DNA of 64,000 bases, taken from positions 1 through 64,000 of the forward strand of contig SAPZ01000025.1 of assembly GCA_004020875.1 (NCBI GenBank). The letters are read 5' to 3'. A model generated the notes under the pieces. The model was not told where the DNA came from. It saw only the letters and a program-made list of their open reading frames with translations, and did not search any database. The first letter of the stretch is position 1; each line of letters opens with the position of its first letter. The translations under genes and the position numbers were made by a program. Source of the stretch: Mesorhizobium sp. GTDB taxonomy: Bacteria; Pseudomonadota; Alphaproteobacteria; Rhizobiales; Rhizobiaceae. Positions 54,166 to 63,277 of the stretch are shown one piece after another.

Positions 54166-54649
54166 TGTGCGGGATGAAGATGAAAACGATGGCGATCTCC
54201 TCGTGCAGATGCATGGGCAGTTCAGGATCTGGGTCTACACGAAATGAGATCGAGGGCGGCTGCAGACGGTGGAACTGAAGATACCGGCGATAGTCACCGC
54301 CTTCGCCTCAACCAGCCGCGCTATGGCTCGCTGCCAACATCAATGAAGGCGGAGAAGAAACTGCTCAGCCCTCGATCAGTGACGAAGCGCTCCACACTCG
54401 CGGTCCTGGGGTGCAGGCGCGGGAACCAGCTATTCGTCACGGTTCCCGTCTTTCCTTGTGAACATCGAGCAGCGGTAGCTTCACCAAGCCAGGCGGCAGC
54501 CATCTAAAAACGCGATGGCAGCGTCCGGGACATTATATTGGCCAATTGAACACCACGTGGCGCATACTTCCAGAGCGGGAGAATGCAAATGCGCAACAGC
54601 TATGCAAACCCGGCGCACGGCCGCCTGAATACTGGCAATAGGTTGAACA

Positions 54650-54796
54650 ATGAGCGAAGCACCACATCTTACGTTTCATCTCGATACCCCCGGCGTGAGC
54701 AGGGGGCATCTGGTTGTTCCGGGAAGCGCCGACCGCGGAGAGCTTTCGCTCCCGGTTTTCAGTCTCAAAAAAGGAGAGGGCCGAGCCTTCTTGTAA
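54650..54796 (+). pseudogene. Short relic, possibly N-terminal part of an aspartoacylase-family deacylase
   Basis: An ATG at 54650 opens MSEAPHLTFHLDTPGVSRGH, then LVVPGSADRGELSLPVFSLK and KGEGRAFL before a stop. The pattern (G-x-L-x-V-P then a strand, then KGxGxxxLLTxG) recalls the start of DoeB/AstE-type deacylases, but no catalytic motif remains. Low confidence. Confidence 0.3.
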
Positions 54797-54945
54797 CCCG
54801 CGGGGCCATGCGATCATGGGCGCATGTCGACGTTAACGAAGGTGTAGCGCTCTGCCCGACCGCTGAAAATCTAGGCACCAGGAGCAGACCGGCCAGGCCT
54901 CGCCCGCGGTAGCAGAGCGAATTTAATCCTCTCAGACTTTATCGA

Positions 54946-56208
54946 GTGACTGAATTGCAGATCAAAGACGTCCTCCTCGCGCCAGGATATGGCTCGTTTT
55001 TCTACGACGATCAGGCCGCCATAAGAGCCGGCGCTTCGCAGGACGGTTTTGTCTATGTGGGCGAACCCGTCACGCCCGACTTCGAATCCATTCGCGTACC
55101 GGCTTCTTCGTTGAGCGTCGGGCTTATCCTTGCCGACGACACTGTCGTTTGGGGCGACATGATGAGCGTTCAGTATTCTGGAGCTGGTGGACGTGATCCT
55201 TTGTTTGAAACTACTCAAATCGCGGATTTGACGTCGCGAGTTGTGGTGCCCCGGCTTCTCGATGTCGATGTGTCTCATTACCTTCATGCTTGCGCTAAGG
55301 TTTTCGAGCCGTTCGAACACAAGCGATTACCTCTGGCGGTTGAGTACGGGGTCAGCCAGGCGCTCTTACGCGCAGCAGCCCACCTTCAACGTACGACGAT
55401 GGCGGAGATCGTATGCAGTGAATTTAACCTACCAGTGCCAACGCGTAGGGTCCCGATCTACTGCCAGAGCGGTGATGCTCGGGAAATCAACGTTGACAAG
55501 ATGATTCTGAAGGCCGTGGATGTGCTTCCTCATGGCCTGATCAACTCACGGCAGAAATTCGGCGTCGACGGCCAGACCTTCATGGAGTTCGTGACGTGGG
55601 TTGCAACGCGTACGCGCCAAATCGGCGGCCCGGGATATCATCCGGTGCTGCATTTCGATTTGTATGGCTGGATCGGCCAGGAGATCGGCCAGGAGCCGCC
55701 AAGCATTGCCGACTTTATCTGCACGGTTGCTGATACAGTTCCGGGTTTTACGATTAACATCGAGTCCCCGGCAGATTTTGGTTCGACGCAAGCTCAAATT
55801 GAAAACTACGCTAGGATCGTATCGATTTTGGACAACAGGGGTTCCAGCGCGCGCATTGTCGTGGATGAGAGATGCAATACGCTTGAGGATATCCGGCGCT
55901 TTGCCGAAGCCAAGGCAGCGCATATGGTCCAAATCAAGACGCCAGACGTCGGCTCAATCGCTGACACGGCGCGGGCCGTTCTCCTTTGCAAGGAAAACAA
56001 AGTCGGGGCTTATGTCGGGGGAAGCTGCACCGAAACAGATCTTTCCTCCCAGGCTTCTGTCCACGTATCCGTGGCAACCCAGGCCGACATGATGCTTGCA
56101 AAGCCTGGAATGGGTGTCGATGAGGCATTCTCAATTGTTGGGAACGAACAAAACCGGTTGCTGGCCATGCTGAACCGTCGTCGGACCCGAAACGAAAACA
56201 TTGGATGA
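54946..56208 (+). CDS. Methylaspartate ammonia-lyase
   Basis: 420 residues, the normal length of this enolase-superfamily enzyme, started with GTG 54946 (weak ribosome site). It eliminates ammonia from (2S,3S)-3-methylaspartate to give mesaconate. The catalytic Lys falls exactly at position 331 in MVQIKTPDVG, the number known for clostridial and Citrobacter enzymes. His196 in LPHGLIN fits their catalytic His194. Metal-binding acids appear in HFDLYGWIG, INIESPAD and VVDERCN. The gene is 15 bases before the CoA-transferase gene and heads the pathway cluster. Glutamate mutase, which makes the substrate in anaerobes, is not in the window, so the methylaspartate may come from elsewhere or the substrate may be an analogue. 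Confidence 0.93.
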   Translation: MTELQIKDVLLAPGYGSFFYDDQAAIRAGASQDGFVYVGEPVTPDFESIRVPASSLSVGLILADDTVVWGDMMSVQYSGAGGRDPLFETTQIADLTSRVVVPRLLDVDVSHYLHACAKVFEPFEHKRLPLAVEYGVSQALLRAAAHLQRTTMAEIVCSEFNLPVPTRRVPIYCQSGDAREINVDKMILKAVDVLPHGLINSRQKFGVDGQTFMEFVTWVATRTRQIGGPGYHPVLHFDLYGWIGQEIGQEPPSIADFICTVADTVPGFTINIESPADFGSTQAQIENYARIVSILDNRGSSARIVVDERCNTLEDIRRFAEAKAAHMVQIKTPDVGSIADTARAVLLCKENKVGAYVGGSCTETDLSSQASVHVSVATQADMMLAKPGMGVDEAFSIVGNEQNRLLAMLNRRRTRNENIG

Positions 56209-56223
56209 AAAGCACGGTGTCGC

Positions 56224-57375
56224 ATGCAGAACTCTCTTGAAGGGATCACTGTCGTAGCCGTGGAGCAGGCGGTGGCTGCGCCTTACGCATCGTCTCGCCT
56301 TGCTGACGCCGGCGCACGTGTCATCAAGGTCGAAAGGCCCGAAGGGGACTTTGCCCGCAACTACGACAAGTTGGTGCGCGGACAGAGCGCTTACTTCGTC
56401 TGGCTCAACCGGGGTAAGGAATCGGTCTGTCTGGACCTGAGATCGGAGGCGGACCGCGCGGTCCTGGACCCGCTCATTGCCAGAGCCGACGTCTTTATCC
56501 AGAATCTGAAGCCGGGCAGTATCGAAAAACTGGGTTTTGGGTCTGCTGATCTCCGTCGACGATATCCGCGGTTGATTACCTGCGACATCTCGGGTTTCGG
56601 AGAGAAGGGGCCGTATTCCCATTTGAAGGCCTATGATCTCATCGTTCAGGCCGAAACAGGTCTATGCGCGATCACCGGCAACCAACAAGGGCCTGTGCGT
56701 GTAGGGGTCTCGGTTTGCGACATCTCGGCGGGCATGACAGCACATAGCGCCATTCTTCAGGCCCTCTATCACCGCGAAGTCACTGGTGAAGGCACCAGCA
56801 TCCAGGTGTCATTGTTCGATGCCGTCGCTGACTGGATGAATGTTCCGGTTCTGCAAAACGACTACAGCGGCTACCACACGGTACGCGCCGGCGTGAAACA
56901 CCCGTCGCTTGCCCCTTATGGCGCCTATTGTTGCGCTGACGGCAAAGATGTCATCTTTTCGGTTCAGAATGACCGCGAATGGGTGAATTTCTGCGAAAAA
57001 TTTCTAAAGCAGCCGGAGCTTACGCGAACCCCTGGTTTTGGTGATAATATGGAGCGTCTCGGTCACCGTGCGCAACTTGATGAGATCATCGAACTGCGGT
57101 TTTCTGAACTTTCCTGCCAGGAAGCGATGCAGGAGCTTGAGGCGGCCGGCCTGGCATATGGCCGACTGAACGAAGTGGTGGATGTTTCAAGGCATCCACA
57201 CGTTCGCAGGGTTGAGGTCGGCACACCTGAAGGAACGGTCGAGACTATAGCGCCAGCGGCGATCTTCAACTCGGAGCGCCCCTCGCTACGTCCGGTTCCG
57301 GCTCTTGGTGCTCATACCGAGGCTGTCCGCGAGGAGGTTCTGGGGCTATTGCGCGAAAAAGCGGCCTCATTGTGA
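56224..57375 (+). CDS. CaiB/BaiF-family CoA-transferase (probable mesaconate CoA-transferase)
   Basis: 383 residues of class III CoA-transferase type. Landmarks are EQAVAAPYASSRLADAGARV near residue 14, IKVERPEGDFARNYD, NRGKESVCLDLRSEADRAVL, and the probable catalytic Asp166 in VSVCDISAGMTAHSAI. A C-terminal segment LAYGRLNEVVDVSRHPHVRR completes it. In this position between methylaspartate ammonia-lyase and a CitE-type lyase, the obvious role is moving CoA onto mesaconate. The acceptor specificity is inference from gene order. It starts 15 bases after the ammonia-lyase stop. Confidence 0.9.
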   Translation: MQNSLEGITVVAVEQAVAAPYASSRLADAGARVIKVERPEGDFARNYDKLVRGQSAYFVWLNRGKESVCLDLRSEADRAVLDPLIARADVFIQNLKPGSIEKLGFGSADLRRRYPRLITCDISGFGEKGPYSHLKAYDLIVQAETGLCAITGNQQGPVRVGVSVCDISAGMTAHSAILQALYHREVTGEGTSIQVSLFDAVADWMNVPVLQNDYSGYHTVRAGVKHPSLAPYGAYCCADGKDVIFSVQNDREWVNFCEKFLKQPELTRTPGFGDNMERLGHRAQLDEIIELRFSELSCQEAMQELEAAGLAYGRLNEVVDVSRHPHVRRVEVGTPEGTVETIAPAAIFNSERPSLRPVPALGAHTEAVREEVLGLLREKAASL

Positions 57376-57508
57376 GTGCGCGTCTCGGTAAAGTGTGTTC
57401 GCTCACGATTTATACAAAGCGTGCGTACTTCGGCTCATCTCAGCGCACCGGCGGCCCAGCATGCTCACTGCCGCCGCCCTCCCTAAAATCGACCGCACAG
57501 GCGGCTCC

Positions 57509-58411
57509 ATGATCAAGGACACCTTTCCGGGCGTTGAAAGCGCAAGGTCTGTGCCACTCTGGAGATCCCTGCTCTTCGTTCCCGCTCACGTTCCGCGCTT
57601 TGTGGAGGGGGCTCATGAGCGCGGTGCAGATGGCGTCATTCTCGACTTGGAGGATTCCGTTCCCCAGGATCAGAAGGGCGAGGCACGGCGGCAGCTTCCT
57701 GAATCCGTGGCAAAGGTGGCGCGCAAGGGCGCATCTGTTTTGGTCCGCGTTAATCGTGGTTTGCGCGCCTTGGCGGCCGATCTCGATGCAGCTGTTGTGG
57801 CGGGTGTTGACGCACTTGTTCTTCCGAAGACGGATTCGGCAGAGTTGGTATCAGAGATCGCAAATGCGGTATGGGAACTTGAACGAGAAAGAAATCTTCC
57901 GCTCGGACGCATCCGGTTCCTTGCCCAGATCGAAACTCCGAGCGCCTTGCAAAGGCTCGCGGCCATTGCCTCGGCGCATCCAAGGATGGTCGCAATGGCA
58001 CTTGGTCCTGAAGACTTCAGTGCTGCTGTTGGCGGCGCCCCGGAATTCGACCTTCTCTTGATGCCCAACCTCTCCGTTCTTTTTGCCGCCCGCGCGGCAG
58101 GGCTGCTCCCGCTAGGCTACGTAGGAAGCATTGGGAACTTCTCAGACACTCACAAACTTCGTGAAGCCGCGGCGCATGCGCGGCGGCTTGGCTTTGCCGG
58201 AGCTTTGGCGATCCATCCGACTCAGGTTGCTATATTCAATGAGGCTTTCTCGCCAAGCGCACAGGAACTCGAGTGGGCCCGAGGCGTCCTCTCGGCGGAA
58301 AACGATGCCGCCATCCGTGGGGTGTCCGCGTTCTCGTTTGACGGTAAGATGATTGATCCTCCAGTGGTGCGGCGCGCCCACGAGATCTTGGCTCTCGCCA
58401 GTCATAACTGA
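57509..58411 (+). CDS. HpcH/HpaI-CitE family CoA-ester lyase (probable beta-methylmalyl-CoA lyase)
   Basis: 300 residues from ATG 57509 (AGGCGG upstream). The frame stays open to 57395, but that part is not family-like. CitE-family features are RSLLFVPAHVPRFVEGAHER, the acidic GVILDLEDSVPQDQKGEARR, VRVNRG, the metal-binding Glu in LAQIETPSALQ, MALGPEDFSA, and GFAGALAIHPTQVAIFNEAF. Enzymes of this family cleave malyl-, beta-methylmalyl- or citramalyl-CoA. After the ammonia-lyase and CoA-transferase it would split methylmalyl-CoA to glyoxylate and propionyl-CoA, or citramalyl-CoA to pyruvate and acetyl-CoA. No hydratase gene for the intervening step is present in the window. Confidence 0.88.
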   Translation: MIKDTFPGVESARSVPLWRSLLFVPAHVPRFVEGAHERGADGVILDLEDSVPQDQKGEARRQLPESVAKVARKGASVLVRVNRGLRALAADLDAAVVAGVDALVLPKTDSAELVSEIANAVWELERERNLPLGRIRFLAQIETPSALQRLAAIASAHPRMVAMALGPEDFSAAVGGAPEFDLLLMPNLSVLFAARAAGLLPLGYVGSIGNFSDTHKLREAAAHARRLGFAGALAIHPTQVAIFNEAFSPSAQELEWARGVLSAENDAAIRGVSAFSFDGKMIDPPVVRRAHEILALASHN

Positions 58412-58728
58412 CCTGCACTTAATCAGACATTCCACTGATCCAAGGCAATACCCTCGTCGTCGCCTGCTTTGCCCATCCGGACCGACATGGTTGGCGGCCA
58501 CAAAAACACTTTTGACGATCACTGGAAACAAATGAGCAATCGCGCTGACCACATGCACGACGAGGACAATGAATCGTCGGCGGTCGCTGCGTAAGGCGAT
58601 CGTAGACTTAAACGGTTTGGCTCCATCTTCCTTCCAGATGACCTCAATACATAAACTGAATTTGACACGAACTATAGCGATAAACAACATCGGATATCGT
58701 TTAAAACAAGACAAAGAGGGGTTGCACG
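58412..58728. other. Intergenic region upstream of transporter C
   Basis: About 317 bases, AT-richer near 58640-58710, and no gene seen. It probably holds the promoter of the SBP gene. Confidence 0.4.
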
Positions 58729-60315
58729 ATGATGACAACAATGTCCCGCCGAGGGTTTCTGGCGTTGAGTTCGGGCGCGGCTTTGGCTTCCACGCTCGGT
58801 ATGATCAGAGCTGCCATTGGACAGGAGACGATCGATGAGATCACCTGGTCGCTGCCCACCGTCCCGGAAACGCTTTTCGTGCCTCACGCCTGGTCGACCC
58901 CCATCGGCGTAATCATGTCGCTGGTGCAGGAAGGCCCGCTTTTGTTCGGCGATAACCTTGCCCTGGTACCTGGCCCGGCCGAAAGCTGGGAACTGACCGA
59001 CCCCACGACCGTGGTCTATCATTTGCGATCAGGCGTTACTTTCTCGGATGGCTCGCCGCTGACCGCGGAGGATGTGGTTGCGACTGTCAAGTACCATTTG
59101 AGCCCGGATAGTGGCTCGCAGGTCGCGTCCTTTTACTCTTCGGTGGATTCCGTCGAGGCGACTGATCCGGCCACCGTCACCTTCAAGCTCAAATCGCCCA
59201 ACGTGCAATTCCAGTACTGGGCCGCACTTATGGCCGGATTCCTGTTCAAGAAGGACCAATTGGGGAACGATGATCTCGGAACGCCCGATCTCCTGCCGCT
59301 CGGAACCGGTCCTTATAAACTCGTGGAATTCGTCCCGGCAGAACGTGTCGTGCTCGAGGCCCGCGATGACTACTGGGGCGGCAAGCCGGTTATCAAGAAG
59401 ATCACAATTGTCGCCATTCCCGACGAGCAGACGCGAATCCTCGCCATGCAGAACGGCGACATCGACGGCACCTTCGAGATTTCCGACATGGACCAGTGGA
59501 AGGCGCTGGGCAATGTCGATGTCATCACGGGGACATCGCTGGAAGTGTACCTGCTGACCCTCGACCAGTCCGCGGCGCCGTTCGACGACATCCACGTGCG
59601 CAAGGCGATTTCGTATGCCGTCGACCGGGAAGGCCTGGTGAATGCGCTGCTGAAGGGCAACGGCGAGCCCGCGACCGCGCTCAATCCACCGGAGATGTGG
59701 GCCGGTATCATGCCGCCGGACGAAGTGCGCAAGTTCTACGCCACGCTGCCGGCCTACCAATTCGATCTGGAGAAGGCTAAGGCGGAGCTCAAGCAGTCGA
59801 AGTATCCGGACGGATTCGAGGTCACGGTGCCTAGCTCCAATGCCAGTCCCTACCAGACCAATATCCTTCAAAGCGTGTCCGAGAACCTCAGGCAGATTGG
59901 CATCACCGTGAAGGTGCAGGAGGTAGACCGCACTCAGTGGCTTGCTGGCTATTTCAGGCATGAGAACCTCGGCATGCAGATCATGGCATACTCCCCTGAC
60001 TTCGCCGACGCCGCGAACTATCCGAACTTGTTCTTCGGCAGCGCCAATGCGGCCAAGGACGGCATGAACGGCTCTAACTTCAAGAATGCCGAGGTCGACA
60101 AGGCGCTCGCCACCGCGAACGAGAAGTCGGATCCGAAGGAGCGCGGCGAAGCGCTGAAGCAGGTGTTCAAGATTGCCAACGAGGACGCTGCGGTGGTGCC
60201 GATCTTCTGGCCGGGCTCGGCCATGGCGATCCGCAGCAAATACAAGCTCACCGGCTACAATGCGCTCTGGTACAATATTCCCTGGGCGATGCGAGGCTTC
60301 GGCCCCAAAGCCTGA
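58729..60315 (+). CDS. Peptide-type ABC transporter solute-binding protein (transporter C)
   Basis: 528 residues from ATG 58729, preceded by GAGGGG; Met5 is an alternative start. A twin-arginine signal (MSRRGFLALSSGAALAST, to about residue 31) predicts Tat export. Family 5 SBP landmarks are YHLRSGVTFSDGSPLTAEDV near residue 103, GTGPYKLVEFVPAERVVLEA near 196, and VRKAISYAVDREGLVNALLK near 290. It lies immediately before an S9 peptidase and permeases, so its ligand is probably a peptide. A GC-rich hairpin follows the stop. Confidence 0.93.
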   Translation: MMTTMSRRGFLALSSGAALASTLGMIRAAIGQETIDEITWSLPTVPETLFVPHAWSTPIGVIMSLVQEGPLLFGDNLALVPGPAESWELTDPTTVVYHLRSGVTFSDGSPLTAEDVVATVKYHLSPDSGSQVASFYSSVDSVEATDPATVTFKLKSPNVQFQYWAALMAGFLFKKDQLGNDDLGTPDLLPLGTGPYKLVEFVPAERVVLEARDDYWGGKPVIKKITIVAIPDEQTRILAMQNGDIDGTFEISDMDQWKALGNVDVITGTSLEVYLLTLDQSAAPFDDIHVRKAISYAVDREGLVNALLKGNGEPATALNPPEMWAGIMPPDEVRKFYATLPAYQFDLEKAKAELKQSKYPDGFEVTVPSSNASPYQTNILQSVSENLRQIGITVKVQEVDRTQWLAGYFRHENLGMQIMAYSPDFADAANYPNLFFGSANAAKDGMNGSNFKNAEVDKALATANEKSDPKERGEALKQVFKIANEDAAVVPIFWPGSAMAIRSKYKLTGYNALWYNIPWAMRGFGPKA

Positions 60316-60336
60316 GGACCCCGACCAAGGCACATG

Positions 60337-60361
60337 GGGGCGGCGCGTTGCGCGCCGCCCC
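60337..60361 (+). terminator. GC-rich hairpin between SBP and S9 peptidase genes
   Basis: GGGGCGGCGCG-TTG-CGCGCCGCCCC: an 11-bp perfect stem with a 3-base loop, 21 bases after the SBP stop, followed by a pyrimidine-rich stretch. It probably lets the SBP be made in excess over the genes behind it. Confidence 0.65.
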
Positions 60362-60399
60362 GCACATTTCTCCTTTCGCCTACAATAGGATGCAATGAA

Positions 60400-62322
60400 A
60401 TGGCGCTTCCCGACGCGATTGCCTGGCTCGATCGGCTTCAGGGCATTTCCGGCCCTGTCTTCACGCATGACGGTACCGCCGCGCTGGCGACCGTCAGCCC
60501 CTCGGGCATCGACGGGGACAAGTCGCTGGGAAGCCGCGTCTGGAAATTCGGCCTCGATGGTTCGATGACGCAGCTGACCCGCGGCCCCAACAGCGACCGC
60601 CTCGCCAAGGCCTCTCCGGTCGACGAGCGCATCGCCTTCATCTCCGACCGCCTGTTGCGCGGCAAGATGGGACTCTTCATGTTTGAAGGTGTCGGCGAGG
60701 CGCGCCCGCTTGGCGACGTACCCGGCACGATCGAGGATTTCAAATGGGCTGAGGACGGCAGCTTCATCGTCGTGCTTGCCGCCGACCGCGGGCTAAATAG
60801 CGGCTCCATCAACGGCGCGACCCGCCTTTGGTGGGGCGAGGACGAGGGTCCTGAGGTCACGGTACCCGGGCTAACATCCCGTCGCCTGTTCAGAATCGAC
60901 TCGGTGACCGGCGAAACTGTCGAGGTCGGTCCGCGCGACCTGACGGTGTGGGAATTCGATCTGGCTCCGAGCGGCGCCGTCGCCATCTGCTCTGCCGATG
61001 CCAGCGAACGCGGCTGGCATCATCCGAAGATGATGCGGATTGACTTCGCGCGACGCAGCCATGAGCTCATGCATGAGTCTGACTGGCAGTTGCAGGGCCT
61101 TGCTGTTTCGCCCGACGGCGGCAAGGTCGCAGTGCTGGAGGGCTGGGCCAGCGATCGCGGGCTCGTAGCCGGCGAAATGCGGGTGATAGACATCGCGACC
61201 CGCAATGTTTCGATTCTCCGTGCCGACAAGCTCTCCAACGCCACGCAGTTGCAGTGGCGCGACAACGAGAGCCTATTGTTCACCGGCTGGAAGGATCTCG
61301 GCGCCACCTACGGCCTGATCAGGCTCGATGGCACCATAGTATGGCAGGTCGATGAGGAAGCTACCGTTGGCGAGAATCCTTTTGTCGCCACCATGGCCGT
61401 CTCGCCCTCTGGCGTCATCGTAGCTGTCAGAGACAGCATCGGCCATCCGCAGGAACTCTTTTATAAGCCTTCCAGTGAAGCGGATTGGAAGCGACTTGGT
61501 GATGTCAATGGCGAAGTCGCACGTGGCTTCCCGAACTATCCCGAACTTCGCCGTATCACCTGGACCGGTAAGGACGGGCTGCCGCTCGAATCCTTCATCC
61601 TCGTGCCGAAGGGGATTGGGCCAGGCCCACATCCCATGGTGGTTGTCATCCATGGTGGACCTTGCATGTCCGCGAAATACAGCTTCAATCCCTGCGGCGG
61701 CCTCGCCTGGGCAAGCGCCGGCTATGTAGTGTTCGTTCCGAACTATCGCGGCAGTGTCGGCTGGGGGCAGCCTTTTGCCAGGTTGAATATAGGCGATCCC
61801 GCGGGCGCCGAGTTCGACGACATAATGGCCGGCGTCGACAAATGCATCGCGCTCGGCCTCGCCGATCCAGAACGCCTCGGCGTCACCGGCAGCTCTTACG
61901 GAGGTTTTCTGAGCTGCTGGGCCGTCGCGACCACCAACCGTTTCAAAGCGGCAATTCCGCGGTTCTCAATCTGCGACCAGTTGAGCTCGCACTATTCGTG
62001 CGAGCACGACTTCCACGAATTCATCAATGGCGGCTCTCTCGAGCTTCCCGAGCATCGCGCCGTTGCCATCGACCGCTCCCCTCTCAACAGACTAGACAAG
62101 CCAACCACACCCACACTCCTGATCCAGGGCCGGGAGGATCGCTGTACGCCCCTGGGCCAAGCGCAGGAATTCTACGCCGCCCTCAGAGCGAAAGGAGCGA
62201 CGGCCGAACTCGTCGTCTATCCGCGCGAAGGCCACTGGTTGACAGAGGCCGTCCACAGGCACGATGCGTGGGAACGCAAGTTTGCCTGGTTCGACCGCTA
62301 CCTGAGGCAGATCGATGGGTAG
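60400..62322 (+). CDS. S9-family (prolyl oligopeptidase-like) peptidase
   Basis: 640 residues from ATG 60400 (AGGA 9 bases upstream). An upstream open stretch covers the hairpin and is rejected. The first ~380 residues have the repeated-strand character of a beta-propeller, and the last ~260 are the alpha/beta-hydrolase domain. The catalytic triad is visible: Ser499 in GSSYGG, Asp580 in GREDRCTPLG, His612 in REGHWL. There is no signal peptide, so it probably cleaves imported peptides in the cytoplasm. It lies inside the transporter C operon, and its stop overlaps the DppB-type start by 8 bases. A badly broken paralogue, also followed by a dppB piece, lies at 38580-40571. Confidence 0.93.
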   Translation: MALPDAIAWLDRLQGISGPVFTHDGTAALATVSPSGIDGDKSLGSRVWKFGLDGSMTQLTRGPNSDRLAKASPVDERIAFISDRLLRGKMGLFMFEGVGEARPLGDVPGTIEDFKWAEDGSFIVVLAADRGLNSGSINGATRLWWGEDEGPEVTVPGLTSRRLFRIDSVTGETVEVGPRDLTVWEFDLAPSGAVAICSADASERGWHHPKMMRIDFARRSHELMHESDWQLQGLAVSPDGGKVAVLEGWASDRGLVAGEMRVIDIATRNVSILRADKLSNATQLQWRDNESLLFTGWKDLGATYGLIRLDGTIVWQVDEEATVGENPFVATMAVSPSGVIVAVRDSIGHPQELFYKPSSEADWKRLGDVNGEVARGFPNYPELRRITWTGKDGLPLESFILVPKGIGPGPHPMVVVIHGGPCMSAKYSFNPCGGLAWASAGYVVFVPNYRGSVGWGQPFARLNIGDPAGAEFDDIMAGVDKCIALGLADPERLGVTGSSYGGFLSCWAVATTNRFKAAIPRFSICDQLSSHYSCEHDFHEFINGGSLELPEHRAVAIDRSPLNRLDKPTTPTLLIQGREDRCTPLGQAQEFYAALRAKGATAELVVYPREGHWLTEAVHRHDAWERKFAWFDRYLRQIDG

Positions 62323-63277
62323 CGGACTGGTTCGCCTCATCCTCATCCGACTGGCTCAGGCCGGCCCGCTGCTGGTTGCTGTCTCCCTCATCGTCTTCGC
62401 CCTGATTTATCTCGCACCAGGCGATCCGGTGCGGACATTGCTCGGCGCCAAGCCCGTAACTCCCGAAGCTATCGCCGTCTTGCGCGAGCGATACAATCTG
62501 GAAGATCCCTTCATCGTGCAATACCTCAAATGGCTGTGGCAGATGCTGCAGGGGGATCTCGGCCGTTCGATCTCCGGAAATCGTCGCGTCATCAACATCA
62601 TCGCCGAACGCCTTAGTATTTCAGCGTTCCTGGCGGCCATGAGCGCGGTGATCGTTCTCGGCGCTGGCATAGGGTTGGGTGCCTGGGCGGCGCTACGGCG
62701 TGGCAGTTGGATCGACCGGCTGACCGTCACCTCCGGCGTACTCGGCATTTCCTCGCCTCCCTTCGTCACCGGCTTGTTCCTGCTCTATCTCTTCGGCGTC
62801 ATCCTTGGCTGGTTCCCCACTTTTGGTGCTGGCGCCAATTTCCTCGATCGCCTGTGGCACCTCACGCTACCTGCCATTGCTCTGGCCTTTTCGGTGATGG
62901 CGATTGTCATGAAGATCACCCGCGCCGCCATGATCGAGGCCATGGTTAAGGATTACGTCACCTTCGCCCGCGCGCGGGGCCTCTCCGCGCGACGCGTGCT
63001 GCTGCAATATGTCCTGCGCAACGCGCTGATACCGGTGATCACCGCGGCCGGTCTTGTCATCGTCAGTCTCGTCGCCGGCTCTATCTACGTCGAGGTGACC
63101 TTCGCGCTACCTGGTCTCGGCACCCTCATGGTCGATGCAGTATCCAAGCGCGACATTCCGCTCATCCAGGGCACGACGCTGGTTTTCTCTCTCTTCGTCG
63201 TGGTCGCCAATCTTCTGATCGATATCCTTTACACTTTCATTGACCCGCGCATCCGCTTTGAAGGAGTCAAGTCATGA
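62315..63277 (+). CDS. ABC transporter permease, DppB type (transporter C)
   Basis: 320 residues, starting in an 8-base overlap with the S9 peptidase gene (ATGGGTAG). The N-terminal helix precedes IYLAPGDPVRTLLGAKPVTP and GDLGRSISGNRRV. The EAA loop FARARGLSARRVLLQYVLRN and the ending FALPGLGTLMVDAVSKRDIP with IDPRIRFEGVKS are typical of the family. It overlaps the next permease gene by 4 bases. Confidence 0.93.
   Translation: MGSGLVRLILIRLAQAGPLLVAVSLIVFALIYLAPGDPVRTLLGAKPVTPEAIAVLRERYNLEDPFIVQYLKWLWQMLQGDLGRSISGNRRVINIIAERLSISAFLAAMSAVIVLGAGIGLGAWAALRRGSWIDRLTVTSGVLGISSPPFVTGLFLLYLFGVILGWFPTFGAGANFLDRLWHLTLPAIALAFSVMAIVMKITRAAMIEAMVKDYVTFARARGLSARRVLLQYVLRNALIPVITAAGLVIVSLVAGSIYVEVTFALPGLGTLMVDAVSKRDIPLIQGTTLVFSLFVVVANLLIDILYTFIDPRIRFEGVKS

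Larger units (their letters stand above)
53608..54945. other. Long region without intact genes between transporter B and the methylaspartate cluster
   Basis: About 1.3 kb of broken coding sequence. Two pieces look like gene relics (53985-54165 and 54650-54796). The rest shows short frames on both strands that I cannot assign. Confidence 0.5.

Noticed and set aside
54946..58411. A complete methylaspartate cycle
   Set aside because: No glutamate mutase and no mesaconyl-CoA hydratase can be found in the window, so only part of the route is supported.
59029..60468. 479-codon minus-strand frame
   Set aside because: Antisense shadow of the transporter C SBP and the start of the S9 gene, typical of high-GC coding DNA.
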